Shown: positions 8,744 through 17,240, counted from the stretch's first letter. The stretch is 26,277 nucleotides of DNA from Promethearchaeota archaeon (GCA_016839635.1 JAEOTV010000276.1:1-26277); one strand, 5' to 3'. Notes: generated by a model not told the origin, from the letters alone. Translations and numbers: made by a program.

Positions 8744-8751
8744 CTATATAA
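8744..8751 (-). promoter_or_regulatory. TATA box of the CCG-protein pair
   Basis: TTATATAG on the minus strand lies about 22-23 bases before the ATG at 8725, the spacing expected for a leaderless or nearly leaderless archaeal transcript. The surrounding 18 bases (8739-8756) are identical to 4902-4919. Confidence 0.6.
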
Positions 8752-8836
8752 GTTTTGTAAAATAACTAACACTTTATATTATATCTACTGAAATAAATAT
8801 AAACTTTTTAATCTAAACGAACTTAATGGTTATTCT

Positions 8837-9652
8837 TTATGGCGCTATAATCAAAATTAATAAATAAATAAGCATCAGATTTCCTAAAATTATTCCAGTG
8901 TCTTTTAGCGATGTTCTTCCTAATAAATTAGTTCGGGGAGTTCTAAATACATACATTATCCCTAATGGAAAAAAAACAATAGGGAGGAATATAAAATATT
9001 CGGTAACAATAAAAGAAATTATTGCTATACTCAATGAAATTATACAGGCAACCCAAATTACTAATTGAGATTTTTTTGGTTTTATCTTAGCTAGTGAATC
9101 TCCATCAATCATTTCATGAACCATTTGCCCTGTAAATGCTACAGCTGTTATTGCTGCTAATATCAAAGATTCATATAGCTCCATTGCGGGGAATACATTC
9201 ATAAGAACATCTCCAGCATTAATCTTAATCATAAAGTATGGTAGAATTATATGGGAAACACCTAAAATAACATGATTAATAATTACAAGAGTTTTGAATA
9301 GACAATAGAATATTACCATAAATACTATAATTGCTAAATAGACCCCCAGGATAGGATTAATTAAAATGGGATTCATAAAACACATAGTTCCTAATAAAAA
9401 ACTTGCGATAGCGAGAACTAATATTTCTTTTTTGTTGTATCCTTTAACTCTTTCTAAAGTTTCTTTTTCATTCGGATCTTTCATATCTATTGCATCATTG
9501 AGAGTGTTTCCTGTTATAGCATAAAATCCGAATCCTGCTAATATCCATAAATTTGCAATAAGATCATATCCATTCAAATAAATACATAATAAACAAGGAA
9601 TAAGAACAGAAAATAAATATTCCAATCGAAGTAACCTAAATCCCTTACTCAT
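8837..9652 (-). CDS. UbiA-family prenyltransferase-like membrane protein
   Basis: A 271-residue polytopic membrane protein (eight or nine hydrophobic segments). The first cytoplasmic loop has NDAIDMKD (52-59), matching the UbiA Asp-rich motif that holds prenyl diphosphate through magnesium, though the second aspartate is three rather than four residues on. The expected second Asp motif is replaced by HEMIDGD near 177-183. UbiA enzymes join isoprenoid chains to aromatic rings, glyceryl phosphate or other acceptors in the membrane. In archaea, digeranylgeranylglyceryl phosphate synthase and quinone enzymes belong here. The acceptor cannot be named from the sequence. A methyltransferase gene lies just upstream on the same strand, a pairing that would fit modification of a prenylated product (inference). 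Confidence 0.75.
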   Translation of the reverse strand: MSKGFRLLRLEYLFSVLIPCLLCIYLNGYDLIANLWILAGFGFYAITGNTLNDAIDMKDPNEKETLERVKGYNKKEILVLAIASFLLGTMCFMNPILINPILGVYLAIIVFMVIFYCLFKTLVIINHVILGVSHIILPYFMIKINAGDVLMNVFPAMELYESLILAAITAVAFTGQMVHEMIDGDSLAKIKPKKSQLVIWVACIISLSIAIISFIVTEYFIFLPIVFFPLGIMYVFRTPRTNLLGRTSLKDTGIILGNLMLIYLLILIIAP

Positions 9653-9728
9653 TTGTAAAATTCACTTTTAATACTACTGACTCAAATTAATTGTTTATAT
9701 CCATTAAAAAATTTAAGATTTTACTTCT

Positions 9729-10832
9729 CTACTTTCTAATTACCCAAATACTATTGCCACCCTCCTTTAAAAATTCTGCTCTTGAGAAGGGTGTTGAGTC
9801 AATAAATTCTTTGAAAGTTTCTTCATTATAAAACAGGGAAGACTTTACTTCTGTAAACTTATGTGTAATATCAAAAAGTTGAAATCTTTTATTAGGAGCA
9901 AATAAATCTGGAATCATACTTTCTCCAATAAGCAAAATTCCTTCATCTTTCAATAATGAATATAGATTTTTAAATACACTTCTTCGGTAATTCTCATCGG
10001 TGTTCATTTCATGGAGAACCTGATTTAATATTATCAAGTCAAATTTTTCCTTAAAAGAACGTGTAAATTCATCAATTTCTGTCTCAAATATTTCAATCCG
10101 TTCATTCCAATTATTTTCGGCTATCAATTTTTTTGCATGTGCTAAACCAATTGGATCAATATCAATTCCTACAAATCGTGTTTTTTTATACTTTTTTGCC
10201 CAGGTTTTAAGATTAAATCCATAACCACATCCTAGTTCAAGAATAATAGCTTTCTTTAGTATATTTTTGCAAAAATATTCAAACTTTTTAGAAAACAATC
10301 TTTCTACTAAAGTTCCAAACCTTGCTCCACGTTCTTGTAGGTCTTTCATAACATCTCCAGGTAAATCTAATATGCTCCATATTTTACCAGTTTTAAAATT
10401 TTCTATTAAAATATCCTGAGCAGGAGCTATATAATAGAAAGCACCGAGTGTCCCTCCCATATAAAATTCATTATTTCTATCAATAAGTAAATCATATATA
10501 TAAGCAGCTGTTTTTAAAATTCTCTTTTCTGAACTTACAATTTCAAATATGCCACATTCAAGCGCCAAGTGAAGCCAACCATCTAAATACTTAAAATCTA
10601 AACTTAGGTTTTCAGATAGTTCAATCGGAGTGAAATTAACTTCACAACATTTACCAGAACTAGGCGATGATTTAGCCTTTTCATATAAGTAATTAAAAAT
10701 GCCTAAACGTTTCCCCATACCGATTAATATAATGGTATTAAATCCAGAAAGACCATTTATCGCAATTTTTTTTATTTGATCCTTCACAGAAATTTCAGGA
10801 TTATTATTATTTTCAGTTTTAATTAATTTCAC
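9729..10832 (-). CDS. Class I SAM-dependent methyltransferase (O-methyltransferase-like)
   Basis: A 367-residue protein with an N-terminal winged-helix-like region (about 65-115) of the kind that forms dimers in small-molecule O-methyltransferases. A Rossmann methyltransferase domain follows: motif I ILELGCGYGF (197-206), an acidic end of strand 2 at VGIDID (221-226), and the strand-4 motif LILNQVLHEM (267-276). No iron-sulfur or radical motifs are present. The substrate is unknown. It sits 76 bases upstream of the UbiA-family gene on the same strand, so a shared pathway is possible. Confidence 0.78.
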   Translation of the reverse strand: MKLIKTENNNNPEISVKDQIKKIAINGLSGFNTIILIGMGKRLGIFNYLYEKAKSSPSSGKCCEVNFTPIELSENLSLDFKYLDGWLHLALECGIFEIVSSEKRILKTAAYIYDLLIDRNNEFYMGGTLGAFYYIAPAQDILIENFKTGKIWSILDLPGDVMKDLQERGARFGTLVERLFSKKFEYFCKNILKKAIILELGCGYGFNLKTWAKKYKKTRFVGIDIDPIGLAHAKKLIAENNWNERIEIFETEIDEFTRSFKEKFDLIILNQVLHEMNTDENYRRSVFKNLYSLLKDEGILLIGESMIPDLFAPNKRFQLFDITHKFTEVKSSLFYNEETFKEFIDSTPFSRAEFLKEGGNSIWVIRK

Positions 10833-10903
10833 CAGAATGTATTTTCTTTATTTATTAAAAATCCTTTGATTATTAAAAACTAGATTCAATTAACTTTTCA
10901 AAT

Positions 10904-11134
10904 TTAAATTTCTTTAAGAGTAATAACTTCCTCTGGTAAATAAGCTTTTAGCAGATCACTTAATTTTATATTATCTTCTATTGGAATTCCTCTTATTATA
11001 AATTGAGATTTTCTTAAAGGATCTGCGTCCCATTCAAATTCGGTAAGAAGATAACGCTTAACATCGATAAATTTGTCATCTGGTTCAATCATAAATTCAT
11101 CCATAAGCTTTTCTATATCTTTTACTTGTACCAT
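10904..11134 (-). CDS. Small conserved-looking protein of unknown function
   Basis: A 76-residue soluble acidic protein beginning MVQVKDIEKLMDEF. It has no cysteines, no membrane segment and no recognised motif. It is followed by the methyltransferase gene about 70 bases on. A ribosome-site-like GAAAGAAA stretch precedes the ATG. The codon pattern resembles the neighbouring genes, with no overlapping gene on the other strand. I do not recognise the family. Confidence 0.6.
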   Translation of the reverse strand: MVQVKDIEKLMDEFMIEPDDKFIDVKRYLLTEFEWDADPLRKSQFIIRGIPIEDNIKLSDLLKAYLPEEVITLKEI

Positions 11135-11241
11135 TTTCTTTCCCTTTTCTCATTAATGTTATAGAATTATATTAATAATTTTATATAGACTCCAATTAAA
11201 AATTAAGATTTAAAATATATAAATTTTTTAACACTCATATC

Positions 11242-12036
11242 CTAAAAAAACATCCTAATCGCCAATAGCATTAATACTATGGCAACTAAGAATTGTAAGT
11301 GACTTTTAGGTAATTTTCCAGAAACTTTAGCCCCTATTACTGAGCCTAATATTGCTCCTAATCCGATTATTATTCCTATTAAATAGTCTATTTGGCCTAA
11401 AATACTTTTAGCAATAGTATTATAAATTGCAGTAAAAAATATAATTCCAATAGAAATTGCTGTAGCATTATGAATTGGATATTGGAGAAGAATATGAAGA
11501 GAAGGAGTATTGATAATGCCTCCTCCTATACCTAATAAATTAGCACAAAAACCAGCTAAAAAAAACAAAGGTATAGATTTTTTCAAATTGGTTTGATAGT
11601 CATGACTATGGAGAGTAAAATTATTCTCAAATTCCTCTAATTCTGGATTAGACTTTCTAGATTTAATTGCTTTGTATATCATATTTAAACCAGCAATTAA
11701 GATTGTTGATGCAAATAAGATTTTTAATAGTGTACTATCTAAATTAAAAGGAATAAATATCAACGTGCTCGTAATGCTTCCTAAAATTGAAAATGACGAA
11801 AATATAATAACTTGCTTCATAAGTAATCTCTCTTTCTTAAAGTAAGTAAAAAATCCGCCTCCAGTAGAAATTAATATAATAAAAGCAGAAGTATCTACAG
11901 CTATGTTAATAGGAAGGATAAAAATTAGGACCATAGCACTAACATAGAAGACTCCTCCTCCTATTCCACTAAGAGTACTTATGATGCCGAAGAATAAGCC
12001 AAGCACAAGTAATATAGTAATAAGGACAAAATCCAT
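11242..12036 (-). CDS. TauE/SafE (TSUP) family membrane transporter
   Basis: A 264-residue membrane protein with about eight hydrophobic segments arranged as two halves. Each half starts with the glycine-rich TSUP signature: STLSGIGGGVFYV near residue 20 and ANLLGIGGGIINTP near 165. The hydrophilic loop in the middle (about 128-150) separates the repeats. The family exports or imports sulfite, sulfonates, sulfoacetate or related anions; the substrate here is open. ATG start. Its promoter must lie in the 133-base divergent region shared with the gene at 12170. Confidence 0.85.
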   Translation of the reverse strand: MDFVLITILLVLGLFFGIISTLSGIGGGVFYVSAMVLIFILPINIAVDTSAFIILISTGGGFFTYFKKERLLMKQVIIFSSFSILGSITSTLIFIPFNLDSTLLKILFASTILIAGLNMIYKAIKSRKSNPELEEFENNFTLHSHDYQTNLKKSIPLFFLAGFCANLLGIGGGIINTPSLHILLQYPIHNATAISIGIIFFTAIYNTIAKSILGQIDYLIGIIIGLGAILGSVIGAKVSGKLPKSHLQFLVAIVLMLLAIRMFF

Positions 12037-12141
12037 ATAGTGTGAAATATCTTAAACTATTATTAGTTTTCTAAAATGTGAGGATTAAATTGAATAATAA
12101 TATATTATTAATACAAGATAATAATTATAGATAAATTATTA

Positions 12142-12150
12142 TAATATAAA
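12142..12150 (+). promoter_or_regulatory. TATA box for the zinc-finger/coiled-coil gene
   Basis: TAATATAAA centred about 24 bases before the ATG at 12170, with no ribosome site in between. This suggests a leaderless transcript. It lies in an AT-rich divergent region. Confidence 0.5.
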
Positions 12151-12169
12151 ATTCACTTCTTACTCGATT

Positions 12170-12559
12170 ATGCCCGATTCTAACAACGACAAATTTGTTT
12201 TAAAACTAGTACCTTGTGCTCGTTGTGGAAATCCTTTTATGGTTAAAAGTGATCAACCGAAGTTGGGTGAAATAATATGTGAAAATTGTATTAAGTTAGA
12301 CCAAAGAAAAAAACAATTAGCATCATCTGTTATTGAGTCGCAAAAAGAAATCGAATCCTCCATTAAAGAATACGAAGAAAAAATACAATTTGAAGAATCA
12401 CAGGATCAAAAGAGGATATTTTATGATAAAATCAAACACCAGTCTGAGATCTTAACAAGATCGATAGAACTTCTTAATAAGATTGAGGAAACTAATGATG
12501 AGAAATATATCGAAGAATACAAGCAACTTTTCGAAAAATTGAAAAAAGAAAGTTCTTAA
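12170..12559 (+). CDS. Small zinc-finger protein with coiled-coil tail
   Basis: A 129-residue protein. A treble-clef or ribbon-like zinc site is formed by C16-x2-C19 (CARCG) and C37-x2-C40 (CENC), followed by a highly charged Glu/Lys/Gln-rich helix from about 45 to the end that should form a coiled coil. No enzymatic motif is seen. It stands alone between a divergent transporter gene and a convergent methyltransferase gene. The role is unknown; a protein- or nucleic-acid-binding adaptor is possible. Confidence 0.72.
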   Translation: MPDSNNDKFVLKLVPCARCGNPFMVKSDQPKLGEIICENCIKLDQRKKQLASSVIESQKEIESSIKEYEEKIQFEESQDQKRIFYDKIKHQSEILTRSIELLNKIEETNDEKYIEEYKQLFEKLKKESS

Positions 12560-12577
12560 TGGATTTTTGAAAAACCC

Positions 12578-13336
12578 TTATTTCTTAATAAAAATTAACC
12601 CTATATTTCTCATCCTATGTCTAGAACTATATTTAGCATCTATTTTCATGAATTTAGAGAGAATTTTAACGATTATATTCCAAACCTTTCGAAAAATCAT
12701 GTTTGATTCATATTTATTTCTCAAGTTTATAATATTCTTTTCAATTTTTTCCGGGTTCGTAGATTGAATATCTGCAATCAACATTAATCGGCCATATACA
12801 CCAAAAATGTTTAAATTCATTAGATTAAAATTATTGAAATGGGAGATAATTTGGTTTATCTCATACCTTCTAAAGTGCCCTATAATTCTATCTTGAAATG
12901 AGTAATATCTCATCCGGTGGGGGACTGTAATTATAACTATTCCGTTTTTCTTTAAAATACGACTTATTTCTGATATTGCTAATCTGTCATTCTTAATGTG
13001 TTCTAATACATCAAGTGCACCCACAAAATCAAAAGATTCATCTCTATAGGGTAATCTTACAAGATCACTACATATGGGATGGTAAGTTCTTCCATTTTTA
13101 TATTGGTTTAATGGGAGGCTAGCAAGATCTAAGAAAGATTTGTGTTTAATATTATCTAAAAAGGAAAGAATAGAATTACCAGATGCGCCAAGATCAACTC
13201 CATTTAAAAAATTTCTTTTATTACCAATGCTATCTTTCAATATATCAAACTTACATTTAATCCCTGGAGATATATAATACTCTGATAACGTTCTAAAAGA
13301 AAAATTTTTATGGTTATCATAAAAATCCTTAAGCAT
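12578..13336 (-). CDS. SAM-dependent methyltransferase (type 11-like)
   Basis: A 252-residue protein with a Methyltransf_11-like domain. The motif I region is GVDLGASGNS (46-55), the acidic turn before motif II is CSDLVRLPYRDESFDFV (89-105), the motif IV/post region is GALDVLEHI (106-114), and there is an SRILKKNGIVIITVPH segment (125-140). This pattern is common in methyltransferases acting on glycans, lipids or small molecules. The substrate is unknown. The gene runs convergently toward the zinc-finger gene with 18 bases between the ends and is divergent from the ACT-domain gene. Confidence 0.8.
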   Translation of the reverse strand: MLKDFYDNHKNFSFRTLSEYYISPGIKCKFDILKDSIGNKRNFLNGVDLGASGNSILSFLDNIKHKSFLDLASLPLNQYKNGRTYHPICSDLVRLPYRDESFDFVGALDVLEHIKNDRLAISEISRILKKNGIVIITVPHRMRYYSFQDRIIGHFRRYEINQIISHFNNFNLMNLNIFGVYGRLMLIADIQSTNPEKIEKNIINLRNKYESNMIFRKVWNIIVKILSKFMKIDAKYSSRHRMRNIGLIFIKK

Positions 13337-13406
13337 CAGTTAAATCTAAGATTAATTATTCTTAATAATTTTCTTACTAAGTTTAAAAAAAAGGGTTCAT
13401 AAAAAA

Positions 13407-13415
13407 TATTATAAA
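13407..13415 (+). promoter_or_regulatory. TATA box for the ACT-domain gene
   Basis: TATTATAAA centred about 25 bases before the ATG at 13436, again fitting a leaderless transcript. Confidence 0.5.
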
Positions 13416-13435
13416 TTTCATAAAAAATAGTAAAA

Positions 13436-13843
13436 ATGATTCAACTTAGTATATATCTCGAAGATCGACCAGGCGAACTTGCAAACTTCATAAAATTGCT
13501 TATGGATAATAAGATTTTTATCCGAGCATTAACAGTAGCAAAGACGAGTGAATATGGGCTAATATTAGCGTTAGTTGATAATCCTGAAAAGTGTATTAAC
13601 CTTTTGGAAGAAAAGGATTTTATTTTGTCCACTACAGAAGTCATTGCTGTAAGATTAAATGATCATCCTGACGCTTTATATGAAATACCAAAAACTTTAG
13701 GCGAGAATAACATCAATATTGAATATTTTTATTCTACTTTAGTAAAAGATGAATCTATGCTTATTTTACGCGTTGAAGAGACAGTAATAGAAGAAGCTGT
13801 AAATCTGTTAGAAAAAACAGGATTTACGATAGTAGATAGGTAG
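13436..13843 (+). CDS. Double ACT-domain protein, probable amino-acid-binding regulator
   Basis: A 135-residue protein made of two ACT modules (about 1-66 and 67-135). The first opens with the characteristic LSIYLEDRPGELANFIKLL signature, with the glycine in DRPGEL that helps bind the ligand. The second is more diverged. Stand-alone ACT pairs bind amino acids and act as regulators; in archaea and clostridia they are often near branched-chain or aromatic amino-acid or acyl-CoA metabolism. It precedes the acyl-CoA dehydrogenase/ETF genes by 137 bases on the same strand. A regulatory link is possible but not shown. Confidence 0.82.
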   Translation: MIQLSIYLEDRPGELANFIKLLMDNKIFIRALTVAKTSEYGLILALVDNPEKCINLLEEKDFILSTTEVIAVRLNDHPDALYEIPKTLGENNINIEYFYSTLVKDESMLILRVEETVIEEAVNLLEKTGFTIVDR

Positions 13844-13980
13844 GAGAAAATTACTTTTCCCTAAATCTCGTATCCCATTTTTTTCCCTAATGCCTTAAAG
13901 TTTTGTTTGAATAATAAAACTTAAGAATTCTTAGTAATTAGAAGTTATATTAATAAAAAATTATCAAAGAGGTAAGAAAT

Positions 13981-15165
13981 GTGAGTATTAAACTAACAGA
14001 CGAGCAGGAAATGATCAAAGAGAGTGTTAAAGAATTTGCCCAGAGTAAGATAGCACCAATTGCACTTCAAATGGAAGAAACTAAGGAAATTCCACAAGAT
14101 GTTGTCAAAGGAATGGCAGAATTAGGACTTATGACATGTACAGCAGATGAAAAGTACGGAGGTCCTGGATTAGATGCAGTAAGTGCTGGTGTTATAGCAG
14201 AAGAATTAGCAAAAGCAGATTGTACCGGTTCTACATGTGTTTATTACCTGGTTCCGGCATCTTGGGGCTTTCTTTTAAACAAATATGGAACAGAAGAAGC
14301 AAAACAAGAAATCTTTCCAAAAACGCTCTCAGGAGAATGGTTTTTAGGGATTGCTACAACTGAAAGCGACGCTGGATCTGATGTAGGGGGCACCAAGACA
14401 ACAATAAAGCCAGAGGGAGATGGATTTGTAGTAAATGGCGAAAAAATGTATATTAGTGGAGTACGAGAAGCGGTAACGTATGGGGGTGGTCATGTTACAA
14501 TAGCTCATCAAACTCCAGAACGTGGAACGAGAGGAATGACAGTGTTCTATTTACCTTTGACAGTTGAAGGAATTACACCCACGTATGTCCCTGATTTAGG
14601 GCGAGAAGGAATATCATGTGGAGGGTTTTCAATAGATAATGTGAAAATACCTAAGCATTATATAATTGGTGAAGAAAATAAAGGTTTCTATATTTTACAT
14701 GAAGGTTATGAATATGCAAGAGCATTAATCACAGTTATATGCGCCTCTGCAGGATTAAAGTCATTAGAAAACGGAATTAATTATATTAAGGAAAGAAAAT
14801 CATTTGGAAAATCATTATCGCAATATCAAGGAATTAATTTTAAACTTGCTGAACATTACACCAAGTTGAACATGTTAAGAGACTGGGGTTATAGAGCTTT
14901 AAAGACTATTGATTTAGAACAACAAGGTAAAGCAAGCAGATTTGAAACCAGCAAAATTGTTGCCATGGGTAAAATGTTTTGTTCAACTTGGGCTTGTGAT
15001 GCCATAAATGATGTGATGCAATGGCAAGGTGCCTTTGGTTATTCACGAGAATGTCCTGACCAAGCTGCATGGCGAGCAGTCAGATCATTTGCTCTCGCAG
15101 AAGGCAGTTCTGAAGTTATGAAGATGATTGTAGCAAGAGAAGTAATTGGTAAGAAACAATATTAA
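13981..15165 (+). CDS. Acyl-CoA dehydrogenase
   Basis: A 394-residue FAD flavoprotein of the acyl-CoA dehydrogenase family, which oxidises acyl-CoA to 2-enoyl-CoA or runs the reverse reduction with ETF as partner. Visible features are the N-terminal helical domain, the FAD/substrate segment GIATTESDAGSDVGG near 117-131, the C-terminal helical domain with RKSFGKSLSQYQG, and the probable catalytic base E374 in LAEGSSE, aligned with the Glu of medium-chain enzymes. The GTG start at 13981 is preferred: an AGAGGT ribosome site lies at 13968-13973 and the overlapping ATG at 13979 runs straight into TGA. The gene is followed by etfB and ferredoxin-etfA, the order seen in carCDE of Acetobacterium (caffeyl-CoA reductase). 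The acyl substrate cannot be read from the sequence. Confidence 0.92.
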   Translation: MSIKLTDEQEMIKESVKEFAQSKIAPIALQMEETKEIPQDVVKGMAELGLMTCTADEKYGGPGLDAVSAGVIAEELAKADCTGSTCVYYLVPASWGFLLNKYGTEEAKQEIFPKTLSGEWFLGIATTESDAGSDVGGTKTTIKPEGDGFVVNGEKMYISGVREAVTYGGGHVTIAHQTPERGTRGMTVFYLPLTVEGITPTYVPDLGREGISCGGFSIDNVKIPKHYIIGEENKGFYILHEGYEYARALITVICASAGLKSLENGINYIKERKSFGKSLSQYQGINFKLAEHYTKLNMLRDWGYRALKTIDLEQQGKASRFETSKIVAMGKMFCSTWACDAINDVMQWQGAFGYSRECPDQAAWRAVRSFALAEGSSEVMKMIVAREVIGKKQY

Positions 15166-15203
15166 TTAACTTTTTTTTATATTTTTAATATCTTTATTTA
15201 ACT

Positions 15204-15241
15204 CTTAAAAGATAGAGATTGAATTAAGAATCTTTTTTAAG
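15204..15241 (+). repeat. Imperfect inverted repeat between acyl-CoA dehydrogenase and etfB
   Basis: CTTAAAAGAT at 15204-15213 can pair with ATCTTTTTTAAG at 15230-15241, leaving a 16-base loop. It could be a weak terminator or an RNA hairpin ahead of etfB. A-T pairs dominate, so the stem would be weak. Confidence 0.35.
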
Positions 15242-15254
15242 TCTTGATTTAACT

Positions 15255-16043
15255 ATGAGATTTATTGTATGCGTAAAACAAGTTCCCGATACGACTGAGG
15301 TAAAAATTGACCCCAAAACTAATACTTTAATTAGAGAGGGTGTCCCCAGTATCCTGAATCCCTTCGATCAGTTTGCTCTTGAGGAAGCAATTAAAATTAG
15401 ACAAGAAGGTGATGAGATTATTGTTCTCTCAATGGGGCCACCTCAAGCTAAAAAAGCTCTTCTAAAATGTCTAGCATTAGGTGCAGATAGAGCTATTTTG
15501 CTTAGTGATAGAGCATTTGCTGGTGCTGATACATGGGCAACATCGTTTACATTGACTCAGTGTATCAAGAAAATTGGTGATTTCAATATTATTTTCTGCG
15601 GATTACAAGCCATCGATGGAGACACAGCTCAAGTAGGACCTGAAATTGCCGCTCAATTAGGGATTCCTCAGATAACACATTGTGAAAATGTTGAAAAACT
15701 AGAAGGGAAAAAATTGACTGCAAAAGTTCAAACCGATGATGGGTACAAAATTGTAGAAGTTAGACTTCCAGTACTTATAACAGGAATAACTCCATCTTCA
15801 TTTGAGCCCACCAATCCTCCCATGATGAGTATAATGAAAGCTAATAAAAAACCGTTTTCTACATGGGATGCTGAAGAACTTGGGGGTAATAAAGATGATT
15901 ATGGGTTGAATGGTTCATTAACTGAAGTTATTAAAGTTTATTCTCCACCAGCAAGACAACAAGGTGTTGTTATTAAAGAGGAAACGCCCGAAGCTTCGGT
16001 TCAAAAATTAATCGAATTATTATCTAAGGATAAAGTGATTTAA
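15255..16043 (+). CDS. etfB: Electron transfer flavoprotein beta subunit
   Basis: A 262-residue EtfB. It begins MRFIVCVKQVPDT and carries the FDQFALEEA segment and the nucleotide-binding FCGLQAIDGDTAQVGPEIAAQL region typical of the family. It forms a heterodimer with EtfA and passes electrons to or from acyl-CoA dehydrogenase. Some complexes bifurcate electrons between an enoyl-CoA and ferredoxin; sequence reading alone does not decide whether this one does. The start lies 89 bases after the dehydrogenase stop, in an AT-rich gap with a hairpin-like repeat (15204-15241). Its stop is one base short of the proposed start of the EtfA fusion, so the two are translationally coupled. Confidence 0.93.
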   Translation: MRFIVCVKQVPDTTEVKIDPKTNTLIREGVPSILNPFDQFALEEAIKIRQEGDEIIVLSMGPPQAKKALLKCLALGADRAILLSDRAFAGADTWATSFTLTQCIKKIGDFNIIFCGLQAIDGDTAQVGPEIAAQLGIPQITHCENVEKLEGKKLTAKVQTDDGYKIVEVRLPVLITGITPSSFEPTNPPMMSIMKANKKPFSTWDAEELGGNKDDYGLNGSLTEVIKVYSPPARQQGVVIKEETPEASVQKLIELLSKDKVI

Positions 16044-16044
16044 T

Positions 16045-17238
16045 CTGATAACTGTAGATAAAGAAAAATGTACCGGATGTGGACTATGTGAAAAAGCATG
16101 TCCGTTTGGTGCGATAATAATTGTAGATAAAATCGCACAAATTGGTGATGAGTGTACGCTCTGTGGTGCGTGTGTCAATCAATGTAATGTAGGGGCAATT
16201 ACAATTAAGCGGAAAAAAAATGAAGAGATTGACTTGTCAAAGTATCAGGATGTATGGGTTGTTGCTGAAATAAAAGATGAAAAGATTAGAAATGTCTCAT
16301 TTGAATTGTTGGGTAAAGCAAGAGAATTAGCAGATATTATATATCAAAGAGCTTGTGTGATACTTTTAGGAGATAATGTAAAAAGATTTTCTCAAGAGTT
16401 CTCTAAACGTGGTGCTTACAAAATATATGTTGCTGAACATGAAGCTCTTAGGGATTATCATACTGAAACTTATTCTTCTGTAATCACGGGTATAATTTCA
16501 AAGTATAATCCAAACATTGTATTGTACCCCGCAACTATAAATGGAAGAGATCTAGCACCAAGAGTGGCTGCAACTCTAGAATTAGGACTAACTGCTGATT
16601 GTACCGGGTTATCCATACGAGAAGGCCTATTACTACAAACAAGACCTGCATTCGGTGGAAATATTATGGCTGATATTATTTGTCCTGCAACACGTCCCCA
16701 AATGGCAACAGTTAGACCCAATGTTATGGAAATGGCACCAATTCAAAATAATAACAATGCAGAAATCATTGAAGTACCTGTAAAAGTAGATCTTCAAGGA
16801 CTAAAGGTAAAAACAAAAGAAGTTATCAGTATAACTGCTGCCGAATGTGGTATTCCAGTATGTGAGGCAGATACAGTTGTATCTGGTGGACGGGGCGTCG
16901 GAAGTAAGGAGAATTTTAAATTAATTGAGGGGCTCGCTAAAGTTTTAAATGCTGCTGTAGGAGCAAGCAGAGCAGCGGTTGATTTAGGCTGGATTCCAAA
17001 ATCGCAGCAAGTAGGACAGAGTGGAAATACAGTTTCTCCGAGCATTTATATTGCATGCGGAATTTCAGGAACAATCCAACATTTAGTTGGAATGAAAAGT
17101 AGTGATATTATTATAGCTGTTAATAAAGATCCGGATGCACCTATATTTAATGTAGCCAATTATGGTATTGTGGGCGATTTATGTGAAATTTTGCCTTTAT
17201 TAACTAAAGCATTAGAGAAAAAGATAAGTGAAAATTAA
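16045..17238 (+). CDS. etfA: Ferredoxin-EtfA fusion (ETF alpha subunit), CTG start proposed
   Basis: A 397-residue fusion. Residues 1-62 are a two-cluster ferredoxin: C9-T-G-C12-G-L-C15-x3-C19-P, then C37-T-L-C40-G-A-C43-x3-C47. Residues 64-397 are EtfA, with the FAD-binding C-terminal signature GGRGVGS at 281-287 and NKDPDAPIF further on. EtfA carries FAD and docks with EtfB. Ferredoxin-fused EtfA subunits are known from CarE of caffeyl-CoA reductase. A conventional-start reading begins only at TTG 16234 and drops the ferredoxin, although the frame is open back to 16039. The conserved N-terminus (M)ITVDKEKCTGCG aligns its first residue with CTG at 16045, one base after the etfB stop, with GTGAT (16035-16039) as a ribosome site. 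The gene ends 2 bases from the convergent flavoprotein gene. Confidence 0.9.
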   Translation: MITVDKEKCTGCGLCEKACPFGAIIIVDKIAQIGDECTLCGACVNQCNVGAITIKRKKNEEIDLSKYQDVWVVAEIKDEKIRNVSFELLGKARELADIIYQRACVILLGDNVKRFSQEFSKRGAYKIYVAEHEALRDYHTETYSSVITGIISKYNPNIVLYPATINGRDLAPRVAATLELGLTADCTGLSIREGLLLQTRPAFGGNIMADIICPATRPQMATVRPNVMEMAPIQNNNNAEIIEVPVKVDLQGLKVKTKEVISITAAECGIPVCEADTVVSGGRGVGSKENFKLIEGLAKVLNAAVGASRAAVDLGWIPKSQQVGQSGNTVSPSIYIACGISGTIQHLVGMKSSDIIIAVNKDPDAPIFNVANYGIVGDLCEILPLLTKALEKKISEN

Positions 17239-17240
17239 AT

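Noticed and set aside
12090..12125. AT-rich palindromic run (ATAATAATATATTATTAAT-like) in the divergent region
   Set aside because: Palindromes made only of A and T are expected by chance in DNA this AT-rich; not enough to call an operator.
12567..12767. Plus-strand 66-codon hydrophobic frame after the zinc-finger gene
   Set aside because: Antisense to the C-terminal half of the methyltransferase at 12578-13336; its hydrophobicity follows from the complementary AT-rich codons.
16470..17045. Minus-strand frames of 83 codons each within etfA
   Set aside because: They are shadows of the strongly conserved EtfA coding frame.
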